Assembly (NCBI GenBank): GCA_963728985.1
Contig: CAVSME010000009.1
Location: forward strand, 372,001 to 436,000
Direction: 5' to 3'
Origin: DASXAI01 sp963728985
GTDB taxonomy: Bacteria > Actinomycetota > Acidimicrobiia > Acidimicrobiales > Ilumatobacteraceae
DNA length: 64,000 nt
Shown: in pieces, positions 1 through 8,923 of the stretch
Layout of the letters: each line of letters opens with the position of its first letter
Position numbering within the stretch: position 1 is the first letter of the stretch
The notes under the pieces: model-generated
What the model was told of the DNA's origin: nothing
Database searches by the model: none
The model's input: only the letters and a program-made list of their open reading frames with translations
Program-made: the position numbers and the translations under genes

Positions 1-195
1 GACGACGGCGCCGAGCTCGCGCCGATCGACCGTCCCGAACGCGTCGAGCACCCCGTCGTACGCCTTGCCGCCCGGTTCCAGGACCACGTGACCGAGACGA
101 TCGACGTCGATCACCGCCGCGCCGTTGGACTCCAGCATCCGGGCCACGGTCGATTTCCCCGCGCCGATGCCGCCCGTGAGCCCGATGACCAGCAT
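1..195 (-). CDS. coaE: Dephospho-CoA kinase, N-terminal part (cut by window edge)
   Basis: The last step of coenzyme A synthesis is phosphorylation of the 3'-hydroxyl of dephospho-CoA by ATP. The 65 codons present start with MLVIGLTGGIGAGKST, the Walker A loop characteristic of this kinase, followed by the ARMLESNGAAVIDVDRL stretch that matches the family's conserved 'D-A/V-D' substrate region. The start is the ATG complement at 195. The reading frame is open to position 1, so roughly two thirds of the protein lies outside the window. It is transcribed leftward and separated by 59 bp from the next gene. Confidence is high because the P-loop and its context are diagnostic. Confidence 0.9.
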   Translation of the reverse strand, partial: MLVIGLTGGIGAGKSTVARMLESNGAAVIDVDRLGHVVLEPGGKAYDGVLDAFGTVDRRELGAVV

Positions 196-254
196 CCAGT
201 CGACGCTAGCCCGCGCCGTCCTGAGCGTTCACACCCGGGAACAACCCGACGCGC

Positions 255-1184
255 TCAGTCGAGCGACGCCAGAAACGGACCGACGGCGTCGAGGAAGCCG
301 GGGGTGTTGCCGCCGTGGACGTTGTGACCGACGCGGGGCACCGTGACGAGCCGACCGTCGCGTAGCGCGCGTACGAAGCGTTCGGCGGCGTCGGGGAGCA
401 GCACATCCGATTCCTCGCCTCGTAGGAGCAAGACCGGACAGGTGATGGCGCCGACGTCGTCGAGCGTGATGGGATCGAGCCGGCTCGGCAGGCGGCGGTG
501 GTCCACCTTGCTGACGTACTTGCCGTCCGCCCTCACGAGGAGGTTGTACTTGACCGTGCGGGCGATGTGCTCGCGCGTCCGGAACCGGTCGTACCGGGCG
601 ACGTTCTCGAGGAAGACGTCGAGGTCGTCGAACTCGATGTTGTGGGCGACGAAGTCGCCGATGACCTTGGCCCCCTTGGCCGACAACTCGGGACCGACGT
701 CGACGAGCACGAGGGCACGAGCGAGATCGGGGCGTCGCAATGCGGCGTGGAGGGTGACTCGACCGCCCATCGAGTGCCCGAAGACGATCGGCCGCACGAG
801 CTCCTGGTCGGCCATGAACGCCAGTGCGTCAGCGGCCATCGCCTCCATGGAGTAGTCGAGCTCGCGGCTCCACTCGGTGTCGCCGTGGCCCCGCTGATCC
901 AGTGCGTACACGTGGTAGCGATCCGACAGGTGCAGGCTGACGAGATCCCACGAGTGCGACGACTGGTTGCCACCGTGGAGGAGCAGGACGGCAGGCGCAC
1001 CGGGGTCGCCCCACTCCGTGAAGTGGAACCGCATCCCCCGCAGGATCGTCTGGCGGGACACGTACCGCACGGCGGTGTCGTGGGGGATCCCCAGGTCGGA
1101 GGCGCTCGCGAGCAGGCTGGCGAACTCGCCCGATGAGCGCATGTCCCTGGGCGCGAGGTCGTCGGCGAACTCGTTCAAGTACAC
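255..1184 (-). CDS. Alpha/beta-fold hydrolase
   Basis: A 309-residue alpha/beta hydrolase. The nucleophile elbow GHSMGG, the oxyanion strand LLLHGG with NQSSHSW, and the late VGHNVHGGN carrying the catalytic histidine are all visible. The DQRGHG motif is typical of esterase, lactonase and C-C hydrolase subfamilies. An N-terminal extension of about 45 residues precedes the fold. The substrate cannot be told from sequence. It is followed 35 bp downstream (upstream in transcription) by a luciferase-like oxidoreductase gene on the same strand, so the two may be co-transcribed in a catabolic operon. Confidence 0.8.
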   Translation of the reverse strand: MYLNEFADDLAPRDMRSSGEFASLLASASDLGIPHDTAVRYVSRQTILRGMRFHFTEWGDPGAPAVLLLHGGNQSSHSWDLVSLHLSDRYHVYALDQRGHGDTEWSRELDYSMEAMAADALAFMADQELVRPIVFGHSMGGRVTLHAALRRPDLARALVLVDVGPELSAKGAKVIGDFVAHNIEFDDLDVFLENVARYDRFRTREHIARTVKYNLLVRADGKYVSKVDHRRLPSRLDPITLDDVGAITCPVLLLRGEESDVLLPDAAERFVRALRDGRLVTVPRVGHNVHGGNTPGFLDAVGPFLASLD

Positions 1185-1219
1185 GGCGCCGAGCCTACGA
1201 GAAGGCGTCCGGTCCGACG

Positions 1220-2164
1220 TCAGTGGCGCAGCTCCGGGAGCACGGTCTCGGCGAAGAGGCGTGCGGGTTCCCGGATGTCACGCCCGAAGAACTCGACGAT
1301 GAGCATGGTGCAGCCAAGGTCGACGTGGCGACGGACCTGCTCGATGATCCGGCCCGGATCCCCGGCGATGGCGAGGTCGCCGCGGGGATCGCCGAGATGG
1401 CCGCCGAACACGCGAGCGGCGGTGTCGATCTGATCGTCGGCCGACGCCGCGTCGGGCCCGATCACGACGAGGCACTGTTGACTGATTCGCAGCGTCGACA
1501 GGTCCCGATCCGCCTCGGCGGCGCTGGTCCGCAGGACGTCGACCTTGTGGGCGAGGTCCTGCTGGCTGATGGCCGGGTTGTTCCAGATGTCGGCGTGGCG
1601 GGCGGCGAAGGGGATCGTGCGCCGCTCACCCGATCCGCCGATCAGGATCGGTGGGTATCGCGGCGGCCCGGGCAGGCACACGACATGGTCGGCCTGCACG
1701 AAGCGGCCATCGAAGGACGTCTCGTCGCTGGTGGGATCCCACAGCTGCCGCAAGAACTGGATCGTCTCGTCGAGCTGGTCGAAGCGATCGCCGACCGGGA
1801 GGAACGGCATGCCGAAGTCCGTGTGCTCGCGTGGCATCCATCCGAGCCCGAACCCGGGGATCACCCGCCCGCCGGCGATCGAGTCGACGGTGGCGATCAC
1901 CTTGCCGAGATGGGCCGGGTTGCGCATCCCGGCGGGCGTCACCAAGGTTCCCAGCTCCACGTGGTCGGTTCGACCGGCCAACGCGGCCAGCAGGGTCCAG
2001 GCCTCCATGATCGGGATCGACGGGGATTGGGGGCCGTACAGGTGATCGCACACCCACAATGAGTCGAACCCCATCGCCTCGAGCTCGCACGCGGCGTCAA
2101 CCGATTCCGCCCACGTCCGCTTGATCTGCGGAACCGTCACTCCGACATGAACGCCATCACTCAT
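1220..2164 (-). CDS. Luciferase-like (LLM class) F420-dependent oxidoreductase
   Basis: A 314-residue protein of the bacterial luciferase-like TIM-barrel family. It shows the early GVTVPQ strand, the ELGTLVTP segment, the GGRVIPGFGLGW motif and the ILIGGSGERRTIPFAARHAD segment typical of F420-dependent members. Such enzymes transfer hydride between reduced F420 and small organic substrates; the substrate here is unknown. I place the start at 2164 (MSDGVHVG) because a GGAGGAG Shine-Dalgarno lies six bases upstream; the frame is open further but without such a site. It is on the same strand as the hydrolase downstream. Confidence 0.8.
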   Translation of the reverse strand: MSDGVHVGVTVPQIKRTWAESVDAACELEAMGFDSLWVCDHLYGPQSPSIPIMEAWTLLAALAGRTDHVELGTLVTPAGMRNPAHLGKVIATVDSIAGGRVIPGFGLGWMPREHTDFGMPFLPVGDRFDQLDETIQFLRQLWDPTSDETSFDGRFVQADHVVCLPGPPRYPPILIGGSGERRTIPFAARHADIWNNPAISQQDLAHKVDVLRTSAAEADRDLSTLRISQQCLVVIGPDAASADDQIDTAARVFGGHLGDPRGDLAIAGDPGRIIEQVRRHVDLGCTMLIVEFFGRDIREPARLFAETVLPELRH

Positions 2165-2224
2165 CGGGCGCTCCTCCCCTGTTCCGATGACTGTAGGCCA
2201 ACCCACCTCGCCTGCTGTCCAGCG

Positions 2225-3016
2225 TCAGTCGAAGGCCACCGTGACGCGGCCGAACGGTCCGAAGTCGGCCACGCACGTGTCACCCGCGTCGGCCTCGAAG
2301 ACGTCGGTGGCGACGCCCGTGGTGACGAAGTCCCCGGAGCGCAGTCGTGAGCCGAACCGGGGCAACTCATCGGCCAGCCACGCCATCACGTCGAGCGGAT
2401 GGCCCAGCACCGCCGCGCCCGAGCCGGTCGTGACGAGCTCGCCGTTGCGGGTGACCGACACCGATGATGCCGCGAGATCGGGGCCGCGCCAGTCCGTGAC
2501 CGGCTCGCCGCGCAGCCACCAACCGTGGATGGCGTTGTCAGCGGCGACGCGCAACGCACCGACCGCCCATGACTCGAACCGGTGGTCGACGATCTCGATG
2601 CCCGGTAGCAGGGCGTCGATGTGCTCGGCGATCGTGGCTCGCGTATGGCCACCGTCGACGGGTTCGACGTCGTCGCCGACGCGGAAGGCGAACTCGGCCT
2701 CGATGACGCGGTGGGTGAACCGGTCGGCCGCCAGCGTCGCGCCGCTCGGCGAGGTGCTCTGCGACAGCAGCCGCCCGAACAGGGGTCGATCGATCTGCAA
2801 GGCAGCCTGCGCGATCTCACTGGTGCATGCGACCTTGTAGCCGATGCACTGACCGTCAGCCTGGGCCACGAGGGCAGCAACCACGCGGTCTTGGATCGCG
2901 TACGCGTCGGCCAGCGTCTGCGGCCGCAGCGGCACCGGCAGGTCGGGCACCACTCGACGGTTCGCCCGCATGTCCAATAACTCGGCCGCCGCTTCACCCA
3001 CCAGATCGTCGTTCAT
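2225..3016 (-). CDS. 2-keto-4-pentenoate hydratase family protein
   Basis: A 263-residue member of the fumarylacetoacetase/MhpD hydratase family. These proteins add water to 2-hydroxypenta-2,4-dienoate, or decarboxylate related oxo-acids, in meta-cleavage pathways. Seen in sequence: IGYKVACTSE near residue 60, EAEFAFRVG with the metal-binding glutamates, PGIEIVDHRF, and the ending TCVADFGPFGRVTVAF. Length and domain order fit MhpD-type enzymes. The start at 3016 (MNDDLVGEAAAELLD) is the first methionine in register with the family N-terminus. The neighbouring oxidoreductases and hydrolase suggest a small aromatic or ring-cleavage catabolic set. Confidence 0.8.
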   Translation of the reverse strand: MNDDLVGEAAAELLDMRANRRVVPDLPVPLRPQTLADAYAIQDRVVAALVAQADGQCIGYKVACTSEIAQAALQIDRPLFGRLLSQSTSPSGATLAADRFTHRVIEAEFAFRVGDDVEPVDGGHTRATIAEHIDALLPGIEIVDHRFESWAVGALRVAADNAIHGWWLRGEPVTDWRGPDLAASSVSVTRNGELVTTGSGAAVLGHPLDVMAWLADELPRFGSRLRSGDFVTTGVATDVFEADAGDTCVADFGPFGRVTVAFD

Positions 3017-3111
3017 GGGATACAGCCTGCCAAACGGCGGGACGCTCGGGCGCTTCCTCGGCGGCCTCCTCGCCGATGATCCGTCGGAGCCTCGCTGGCG
3101 TAGTCGCGCGG

Positions 3112-4026
3112 TCAGCTCTCGGCGAGAGCGGCCATGACTGCGGCGGCGTCGTCGGCGTGCTGGTTGAACACGGTCACGTAGGAGATCCCGAAGTCCCCCG
3201 CTAGGCGGAGCAACTGCCAGCAGATCTCCTCGATGGTCCCGAGCGCAAGGAACGGGCACGACAGCACATCGGCGAGTGGCGTGTGGTGGCGATGGGCGAT
3301 CATCTCGGCGAGGTACTCGCGGTCCTCGGTGATCGTGAGCTGCTGCAGCAACACGTTGAGCTCGGGCGCCGTCGACCGGCCGGTCGCGTGCTTGCGGACG
3401 TGGGCAACCCGGTCGGCCAGGCCTCGCCGGCTGAAGTGGGTGCGCATGTTGACGCCCTCACGGTCGGGGCTGAAGCCGGTGAAGCTCACGATGTCGGCCT
3501 GCTCGGCAGCGAGGGCGAGCAGCCGATCACCATTGCCACCAACCAGCAGGGGAAGGGCCCGGCCCTGCGCAGGGGCGGGCGCGATCACGTGGTCGCGCAG
3601 GAGGACGTGCGGGCCGTTGGTCGTCACTGGCGCGCCTGCGAACAACGCTCGCAGCGCCATCACGGTCTCCCGCAGCCGTTCCACGCGGATCGCCGGCGGG
3701 TCGTACGTGATCCCGGCGCGCTTGTACTCGGCAAACGCCCAGCCCGCGCCGACACCGAGCTCCAGCCGACCGCCGCTGAGCCGATCGACGGTCGCCGCGT
3801 CCTGAGCCAGCACTGCGGGATGGCGCAGATCGTTGTTGACGACGAGGGTCCCCAGACGGAGGCGACGGGTCGCCCCGGCGATGGCCTGGAGGGTGACGAA
3901 GGGCGACGCGGCGTTGAGGTGGTCCGACACCGCGAACGTGGAGAACCCGGCCTCTTCGGCCCACTGGGCTCGCTCGACGAGGTGCCCCAGGTCGCCGAAG
4001 CCGGCGGCGCTGATGCCGAACCGCAT
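3112..4026 (-). CDS. Luciferase-like F420-dependent oxidoreductase (TIGR03621-like)
   Basis: A 304-residue luciferase-like oxidoreductase, distinct from the one at 1220-2164. The protein opens MRFGISAAGFGDL and contains LRLGTLVVNNDLRHP, then GGRLELGVGAGW and LPLLVGGNGDRLLALAAEQADI. This order matches the subgroup of probable F420-dependent enzymes abundant in mycobacteria and Acidimicrobiia. The start is placed at 4026; the open frame extends 23 codons further without family similarity. Substrate unknown. Confidence 0.78.
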   Translation of the reverse strand: MRFGISAAGFGDLGHLVERAQWAEEAGFSTFAVSDHLNAASPFVTLQAIAGATRRLRLGTLVVNNDLRHPAVLAQDAATVDRLSGGRLELGVGAGWAFAEYKRAGITYDPPAIRVERLRETVMALRALFAGAPVTTNGPHVLLRDHVIAPAPAQGRALPLLVGGNGDRLLALAAEQADIVSFTGFSPDREGVNMRTHFSRRGLADRVAHVRKHATGRSTAPELNVLLQQLTITEDREYLAEMIAHRHHTPLADVLSCPFLALGTIEEICWQLLRLAGDFGISYVTVFNQHADDAAAVMAALAES

Positions 4027-4315
4027 CAGCGTGGTCGAGGCCGTCGATGAACCCGGTCCGAGAGCACTGCCGGCACGGTCGCGAAGCGTACCCACCCTTC
4101 CCGTTCACCACCCGCACCGCCGTGGCGACGAGCAGGCATTCGCCGGCCTGCTGTCCGCCCTCGTCTTCCCTGCGCTGTCGCTGGCGCTCGTGCGAGCGAC
4201 GCCGCTCGAGCCCGCGGAGCCGGAGCCGGTCCGGGTGGCGGTGGCGCCGTAAGTGCTCGACCCCGGCGGTGACTGCTCGCCCGGCCAACGATCATCAGCG
4301 GTGTAGCAAAGAGGG
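4027..4315. other. Intergenic stretch, divergent promoters expected
   Basis: This 289-bp gap lies between the leftward luciferase-like gene and the rightward LtrA gene, so both promoters should be here. I see no convincing coding frame, inverted repeat or canonical -10/-35 pair. The GC-rich part around 4180-4250 reads open in several frames but resembles nothing known. Confidence 0.4.
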
Positions 4316-5551
4316 GTGACGACGCCCCGTTTCACCCGCCACAACCTCGGCCTCCGGGTCGAGCCTCGTCAGCGAGACACGGTCAAGCCGCTGGAGCTGT
4401 TCTTCGATCTGGTGTTCGTCCTCGGCTTCACGCAGTGCAGCGCGCTGATGGCGGTCGAGCCGTCGTGGCTCGGCCTGCTCCGGGGGTGCATGGCACTGGC
4501 GCTGCTGTGGTGGGCGTGGGCGGGCTACGCCTGGTTGACGAGCGTCATCGATCCCGAAGAGGGCTCGGTCCGGATCGTGATGCTCGCCGCCATGAGCGCC
4601 CTCGTCGTCGCTGCTCTGGCGGTGCCCGAGTCATTCGGCGCCCGCGGGCTCACCTTCGCGCTGGCCTACGGCGCGGTCCGGCTCGCCCACCTGGCCCTCT
4701 TCCTCGTGCCCGGGCGCGAGGACGCCGGGTTGCGACGCACCGTGTTCGAATTCGGCACCACCAGCGGCGTGGCCATCACCCTCCTGGTCGTCGGCTCGTT
4801 CCTCGATCCCAGCGCGCAGACCGCTCTCTGGGCGCTCGCCATCGTCACCGACCTCGCCGGAGGACTGATCGGCATCGGCGGATGGTCACTCATGCCGACG
4901 CACTTCGCCGAACGGCACAACCTCGTCATCATCCTGGCGCTGGGCGAATCGATCATCGCACTGGGAGTCGGGACGCACGTCGAGCTCACCGCACCCGTGA
5001 CGGTCGCGGTGGTCCTCGGGGTGGCGCTGGCGTCGGCGCTGTGGTGGATCTACTTCGACGTCGTCGCCATCGTCACCGAGCAACGACTCGAGCGCGCAGA
5101 GGCCGGGCCCGAACGGAATCGCTACGCCCGGGACTGCTACTCCTACATCCACCTCTTCATGGTGGTCGGGATCGTGCTCGCCGCGTTCGGCGTGGAGCAC
5201 GTGTTGGAGCACGTCGACGAGCCGCTCGGCGCCGAGGTTGGCTTCGCGCTGCTGGGCGGCGTGGCGATCTACCTCCTCGCCCATGTCGCACTTCGACTGC
5301 GCGGCGCGCACACGCTGAACGTCCAGCGGTTGGTCCTGGGCATCGTCTTCCTCGCCGCGGTCCCACTCAGCACCGTGGTCGACGCGCTGGGCACGCTCGC
5401 AGCGGCCAACGTGCTCCTGTGGCTGATGATCATGTACGAGACCCGCCGGTACGGCGAGTCCCGCTACCCGTTGCGCCACGGGGTCCGGGCCGAACCCGGT
5501 GCGCCGATCGGCGCCGACCGCCGGGTGCCCGCCGCACCCGAAGAGGTGTGA
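4316..5551 (+). CDS. Low temperature requirement protein A (LtrA) family membrane protein
   Basis: A 411-residue integral membrane protein with about twelve hydrophobic segments. The two LtrA signatures are present: KPLELFFDLVFVLGFTQ near the N-terminus and HFAERHNLVIILALGESI near residue 205. LtrA was first linked to growth of Listeria at low temperature; its biochemical function is unknown. GTG start at 4316. The stop lies one base from the stop of the convergent protease gene, so the two genes abut tail to tail with no room for a separate terminator. Confidence 0.85.
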   Translation: MTTPRFTRHNLGLRVEPRQRDTVKPLELFFDLVFVLGFTQCSALMAVEPSWLGLLRGCMALALLWWAWAGYAWLTSVIDPEEGSVRIVMLAAMSALVVAALAVPESFGARGLTFALAYGAVRLAHLALFLVPGREDAGLRRTVFEFGTTSGVAITLLVVGSFLDPSAQTALWALAIVTDLAGGLIGIGGWSLMPTHFAERHNLVIILALGESIIALGVGTHVELTAPVTVAVVLGVALASALWWIYFDVVAIVTEQRLERAEAGPERNRYARDCYSYIHLFMVVGIVLAAFGVEHVLEHVDEPLGAEVGFALLGGVAIYLLAHVALRLRGAHTLNVQRLVLGIVFLAAVPLSTVVDALGTLAAANVLLWLMIMYETRRYGESRYPLRHGVRAEPGAPIGADRRVPAAPEEV

Positions 5552-5552
5552 C

Positions 5553-8500
5553 TCAGCTCGCCGGGAAGAACCCGTTGAGGTCGGCGATCAGATGCGTGGC
5601 CGTCAACGTGAACAGGCACACCGTGCCCCCAGCACCGATCTTCACGATCACGTTGTTCGGGATGTTCGCGCCCGCCGTGAAGTTCAGGTTCGACGCGACC
5701 GGCTGCGGTTCCCCACAGGGCCACACCGTCACGAACCCCGGCCCCGCGGGCTCCGTCACCGTCACGTTCAACACCGCCGCACCCGCATCCGCCGGCACCC
5801 CCGCCCGGCCCGTCACCTGCAACGCCGTCGTCGTCGCCGCCGGCCGCACACCCAACCCACCACCAACACCATCGACCGTCACGGCCCCCGGCCGACTATC
5901 CAACAACCGAGCCGGACTCGTCGGCGTGTACGTCGACCCCGCTGGGAAGAACCCGTTGAGATCGGCGATCAGATGCGTGTTCGCCAACGTGAACAGGCAC
6001 ACCGTGCCCCCAGCACCGATCTTCACGATCACGTTGTTCGGAACGTTCGCGCCCGCCGTGAAGTTCAGGTTCGACGCCAACGGCTGCGGCTCACCACACG
6101 GCCACACCGTCACGAACCCCGGCCCCTCCGGCTCCGTCACCGTCACGTTCAACACCGCCGCACCCGCATCCGCCGGCACCCCCGCCCGCCCCGTCACCTG
6201 CAACGCCGTCGTCGACCCCGCCGGACGCACACCCGACGCACCACCCGTCGCGCTCCCCGGCCGAGTGTCCAACAACCGGACCGGACTCGTCGGCGTGTAC
6301 GACGCCCCCGCTGGGAAGAAGCCGTTGAGATCGGCGATCAGATGCGTGTTCGCCAACGTGAACAGGCACACCGTGCCCCCAGCACCGATCTTCACGATCA
6401 CGTTGTTCGGAACGTTCGCGCCCGCGGTGAAGTTCAGGTTCGACGCCAACGGCTGCGGCTCACCACACGGCCACACCGTCACGAACCCCGGCCCCTCCGG
6501 CTCCGTCACCGTCACGTTCAACACCGCCGCACCCGCATCCGCCGGCACCCCCGCCCGCCCCGTCACCTGCAACGCCGTCGTCGACCCCGCCGGACGCACA
6601 CCCAACCCACCACCAACACCATCGACCGTCGCCGCACCCGGCCGACTATCCAACAACCGCGCCGGACTCGTCGGGACGTACCCGACGGCCATGACCTGCA
6701 CGACCGCGGCGAGCTGCGGCGCCGGCAGCCACTGGCCGGCCGCGCCGGACTGGTCGGCCCGCACGGTGCACGAGCCGGCGCCGGTCGCCGTGATCGTGGC
6801 CGAACCGGTGCCTCCTCCGGTGCACTGCCCGGAGGCCGCGATGGCGACCGGTAGGCCCGAGGTCGCCGTCGCCGCCACCGGGAAGGAGGTGCCGGTGCCG
6901 ACGCTGGCCGGGGGCGGGGTCGCCCACGAGATCGACTGGGCGCCGGCGCCCCTCGCGCCAACGGCGACGACGGCGTCGAGCAGGCCGGCACCGACGGCAT
7001 CGGGACCGAACGCGCCGACCGCACGGGCCGACGCCGCCTGGGACGCCTTCACCTGGGCGGGGGTGATGCCCGGAGCCAGCTGGAGTTGAAGCGCAGCAAC
7101 GGCCGCCGCGTGGGGGGCCGCCGCAGACGTGCCGAAGAAGCGGAAGGTCGGCCCGGGCCCCCCGAAGAACGACGTCTGCCCGCCGTCAGTGGCGGCGATG
7201 TCGACCTGCTTGCTCTGGCACGAGGGCAGGGGCGCCGCCGCCGTGGTGCCCACCACCGGACCCCAGCAGTACGTCGCCGGACCGCGGGACGAGTACGGCT
7301 CCGCGATGTTGGAGTTGTTGAACGGCACGGCCGCCACGGTGGACGCGGCGAGCGCGGCGTTGTGACCGAAGATCGTCGGGCCGATCACGTCGCTCGTTGC
7401 CGACGGGAGCCACTCGGCCTGGGTCAAGTCGGGCCCCATCAGCCCAAACTTGACGCGGGGCGTTCCCGAGCCGGCGAAGCGGCCGATGACCACGCGGAAC
7501 TGGCCCGTGGCGGTCCCGCCGATCGTCTCGAAGGCTCGCTGGCTCGTCAGGTTGTCCTCGGTGCTGGCGGCGACGACTGCGTCCGACGAGTTGAGAAGGA
7601 ACACATCGAAGTCGGTACCGATGCCGAACTGCGGTTCGTTCCAGCCGAACACGAGCCTGAGCGTCGAGCCCGAGCCGAACGTGAAGCCGTCGGTCACGTC
7701 GACGCCAGGACCAGGATCGAAGTCGTGGCAGTCATCGATGCCAACCTCAAACGCAGTGACACTTGCCGGGCAGGCCGCCGGCCGGTATGCCAGGGCCTCG
7801 TACGAGCCGACGTTCTGACCGCTCACGATGGCGTTCGAATTGGCGGCTGAGGAGAAGTAGCTGACACCGGCCGCACGCGCGTCGTTGACCGCCTGGGCGA
7901 TCACGCCGTCCTGGTACATGGGCTCCGAGAAGTAGGTGATGTCGTCCACGATCACCTTGGCGCCCCCGTTCTTCAGGGCGGTGATGTTCGTCGCGAATGC
8001 AGCCTCGGTGGGATTCGCCGTGGCGAACGCCAGGGACGCGCCCGGGGCGAGGTCGTGGACGATCTGCGCCATCGCCCGGCCTTCGTCGGTGTTCCCGCTG
8101 TCCTGGACGACAGAGACCGGCGTCGTGTGGCCGCAAGGGTTCGTCGTTCCTGGCAGCTCCGCCTGCGACACGTCGGTCGGCGCTCCGCCCAGCGAGTTGT
8201 ACGAGTCCGACAGGACGCCGACGGTCACACCCGAGCCGTCGACGCCGAACGTGCTGCGAGCCGTGGCCGCGTTCAGCTGGGCGTCGCCCTCGGACACGAT
8301 GCCCGTCGGGCACGTGGCATTCACCATCGGCGCGAGCTCCTCGTGCACGTACTCCACCCCGGGCACGGCGGCCAACGCCGGGAGGTCCGCAGGCGCGATC
8401 GTCATCGTGACCGAACGCAAGTTGTTGTCGACGAACGTGATGACGGCCCCTGTCGCCTCGACCGCCTGAAGCGACGACGAGCCGACCGAGGCCAGGCGTG

Positions 8501-8777
8501 CAGTCACGAGCAGACGCTCGTCGTCGGCGCGCACGAGGCTCCCGGGTCCCTGAGCGGCGAGATCGAGCGCATCCGCCTGGCTCGCATCCGGCAGCGAGAA
8601 CACGGAGGGCCTTGACAGCTCCTGCAACCTCGGCGACAGCGGGGTGCCGAACTTGGACGGCGTCACGCTCTGGGCCGCACTCGGCGCCGCCCCTTCTACG
8701 CCCGCGAACAGGCTCCCGGCCACGAGCGCCACCGCCACCGGCACGCTCCAGAGCCTCTTTGCCGCCAACCCGCCCAT
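5553..8777 (-). CDS. Secreted S8-like (subtilase) peptidase with three C-terminal repeats
   Basis: A 1074-residue exported protein. Residues 1-37 form a signal peptide (KR, a hydrophobic run, then APSAAQS). The peptidase domain spans about 170-605, with GVLSDSYN (candidate catalytic Asp191) and FFGTSAAAPHAAAV (Ser551). Where classical subtilases have the HGT histidine, this protein has DEGRAMAQIVHDLAPGA, so Glu232 occupies the histidine's usual place; this variant is found in a subset of S8-like proteins. An Ig-like segment follows (about 610-700), then three near-identical repeats (about 700-1074), each starting YTPTSPxRLLDxRPG and ending LIADLNGFFPA. The start at 8777 has GGAGGG six bases upstream; longer open frame ignored. 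Probably an extracellular or surface protease or binding protein. Confidence 0.82.
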   Translation of the reverse strand: MGGLAAKRLWSVPVAVALVAGSLFAGVEGAAPSAAQSVTPSKFGTPLSPRLQELSRPSVFSLPDASQADALDLAAQGPGSLVRADDERLLVTARLASVGSSSLQAVEATGAVITFVDNNLRSVTMTIAPADLPALAAVPGVEYVHEELAPMVNATCPTGIVSEGDAQLNAATARSTFGVDGSGVTVGVLSDSYNSLGGAPTDVSQAELPGTTNPCGHTTPVSVVQDSGNTDEGRAMAQIVHDLAPGASLAFATANPTEAAFATNITALKNGGAKVIVDDITYFSEPMYQDGVIAQAVNDARAAGVSYFSSAANSNAIVSGQNVGSYEALAYRPAACPASVTAFEVGIDDCHDFDPGPGVDVTDGFTFGSGSTLRLVFGWNEPQFGIGTDFDVFLLNSSDAVVAASTEDNLTSQRAFETIGGTATGQFRVVIGRFAGSGTPRVKFGLMGPDLTQAEWLPSATSDVIGPTIFGHNAALAASTVAAVPFNNSNIAEPYSSRGPATYCWGPVVGTTAAAPLPSCQSKQVDIAATDGGQTSFFGGPGPTFRFFGTSAAAPHAAAVAALQLQLAPGITPAQVKASQAASARAVGAFGPDAVGAGLLDAVVAVGARGAGAQSISWATPPPASVGTGTSFPVAATATSGLPVAIAASGQCTGGGTGSATITATGAGSCTVRADQSGAAGQWLPAPQLAAVVQVMAVGYVPTSPARLLDSRPGAATVDGVGGGLGVRPAGSTTALQVTGRAGVPADAGAAVLNVTVTEPEGPGFVTVWPCGEPQPLASNLNFTAGANVPNNVIVKIGAGGTVCLFTLANTHLIADLNGFFPAGASYTPTSPVRLLDTRPGSATGGASGVRPAGSTTALQVTGRAGVPADAGAAVLNVTVTEPEGPGFVTVWPCGEPQPLASNLNFTAGANVPNNVIVKIGAGGTVCLFTLANTHLIADLNGFFPAGSTYTPTSPARLLDSRPGAVTVDGVGGGLGVRPAATTTALQVTGRAGVPADAGAAVLNVTVTEPAGPGFVTVWPCGEPQPVASNLNFTAGANIPNNVIVKIGAGGTVCLFTLTATHLIADLNGFFPAS
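5563..6690 (-). repeat. Three tandem coding repeats (periods 381 and 369 bp)
   Basis: The DNA beginning GGGAAGAA at 5563, 5944 and 6313 recurs almost identically, with period 381 bp then 369 bp (127 and 123 codons). Differences are mostly synonymous or confined to the linker (for example VDGVGGGLGVRP in two copies versus GGASGVRP in the middle copy). The repeats encode the C-terminal modules of the secreted peptidase. The high nucleotide identity suggests recent duplication or gene conversion and could mislead short-read assembly. Confidence 0.9.
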
Positions 8778-8796
8778 TTTCACCCTCCGAAAATGT

Positions 8797-8809
8797 TGGT
8801 TGCCAACCA
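8797..8809. promoter_or_regulatory. 13-bp inverted repeat upstream of the secreted peptidase
   Basis: The sequence TGGTTG-C-CAACCA is a perfect inverted repeat except for its central base. It sits 20 bp upstream of the peptidase ATG, just before the ribosome-binding site, so it could be an operator or the base of a leader hairpin. No second copy was found in the window. Function is inferred from position only. Confidence 0.35.
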
Positions 8810-8923
8810 GGTGAACCAATTGCTTACCACGACCAGGAGATCGTCTCGCGCGAGAATCTTCTCGGACCTGGCCAAAAGTCAACTCTTTCTTTCTTTCGTC
8901 CGCCGGATTGAGCTCGCGCCGCG

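Noticed and set aside
5563..6690. Tandem repeats as a possible CRISPR array
   Set aside because: Periods of 369-381 bp are multiples of three, keep one frame and encode protein modules; CRISPR repeats are far shorter.
4435..7089. 884-codon open frame on the plus strand across LtrA and the protease repeats
   Set aside because: It is a high-GC shadow: its translation is Arg/Pro-rich or repeats of antisense protease sequence, while the LtrA and secreted peptidase frames show real family motifs.
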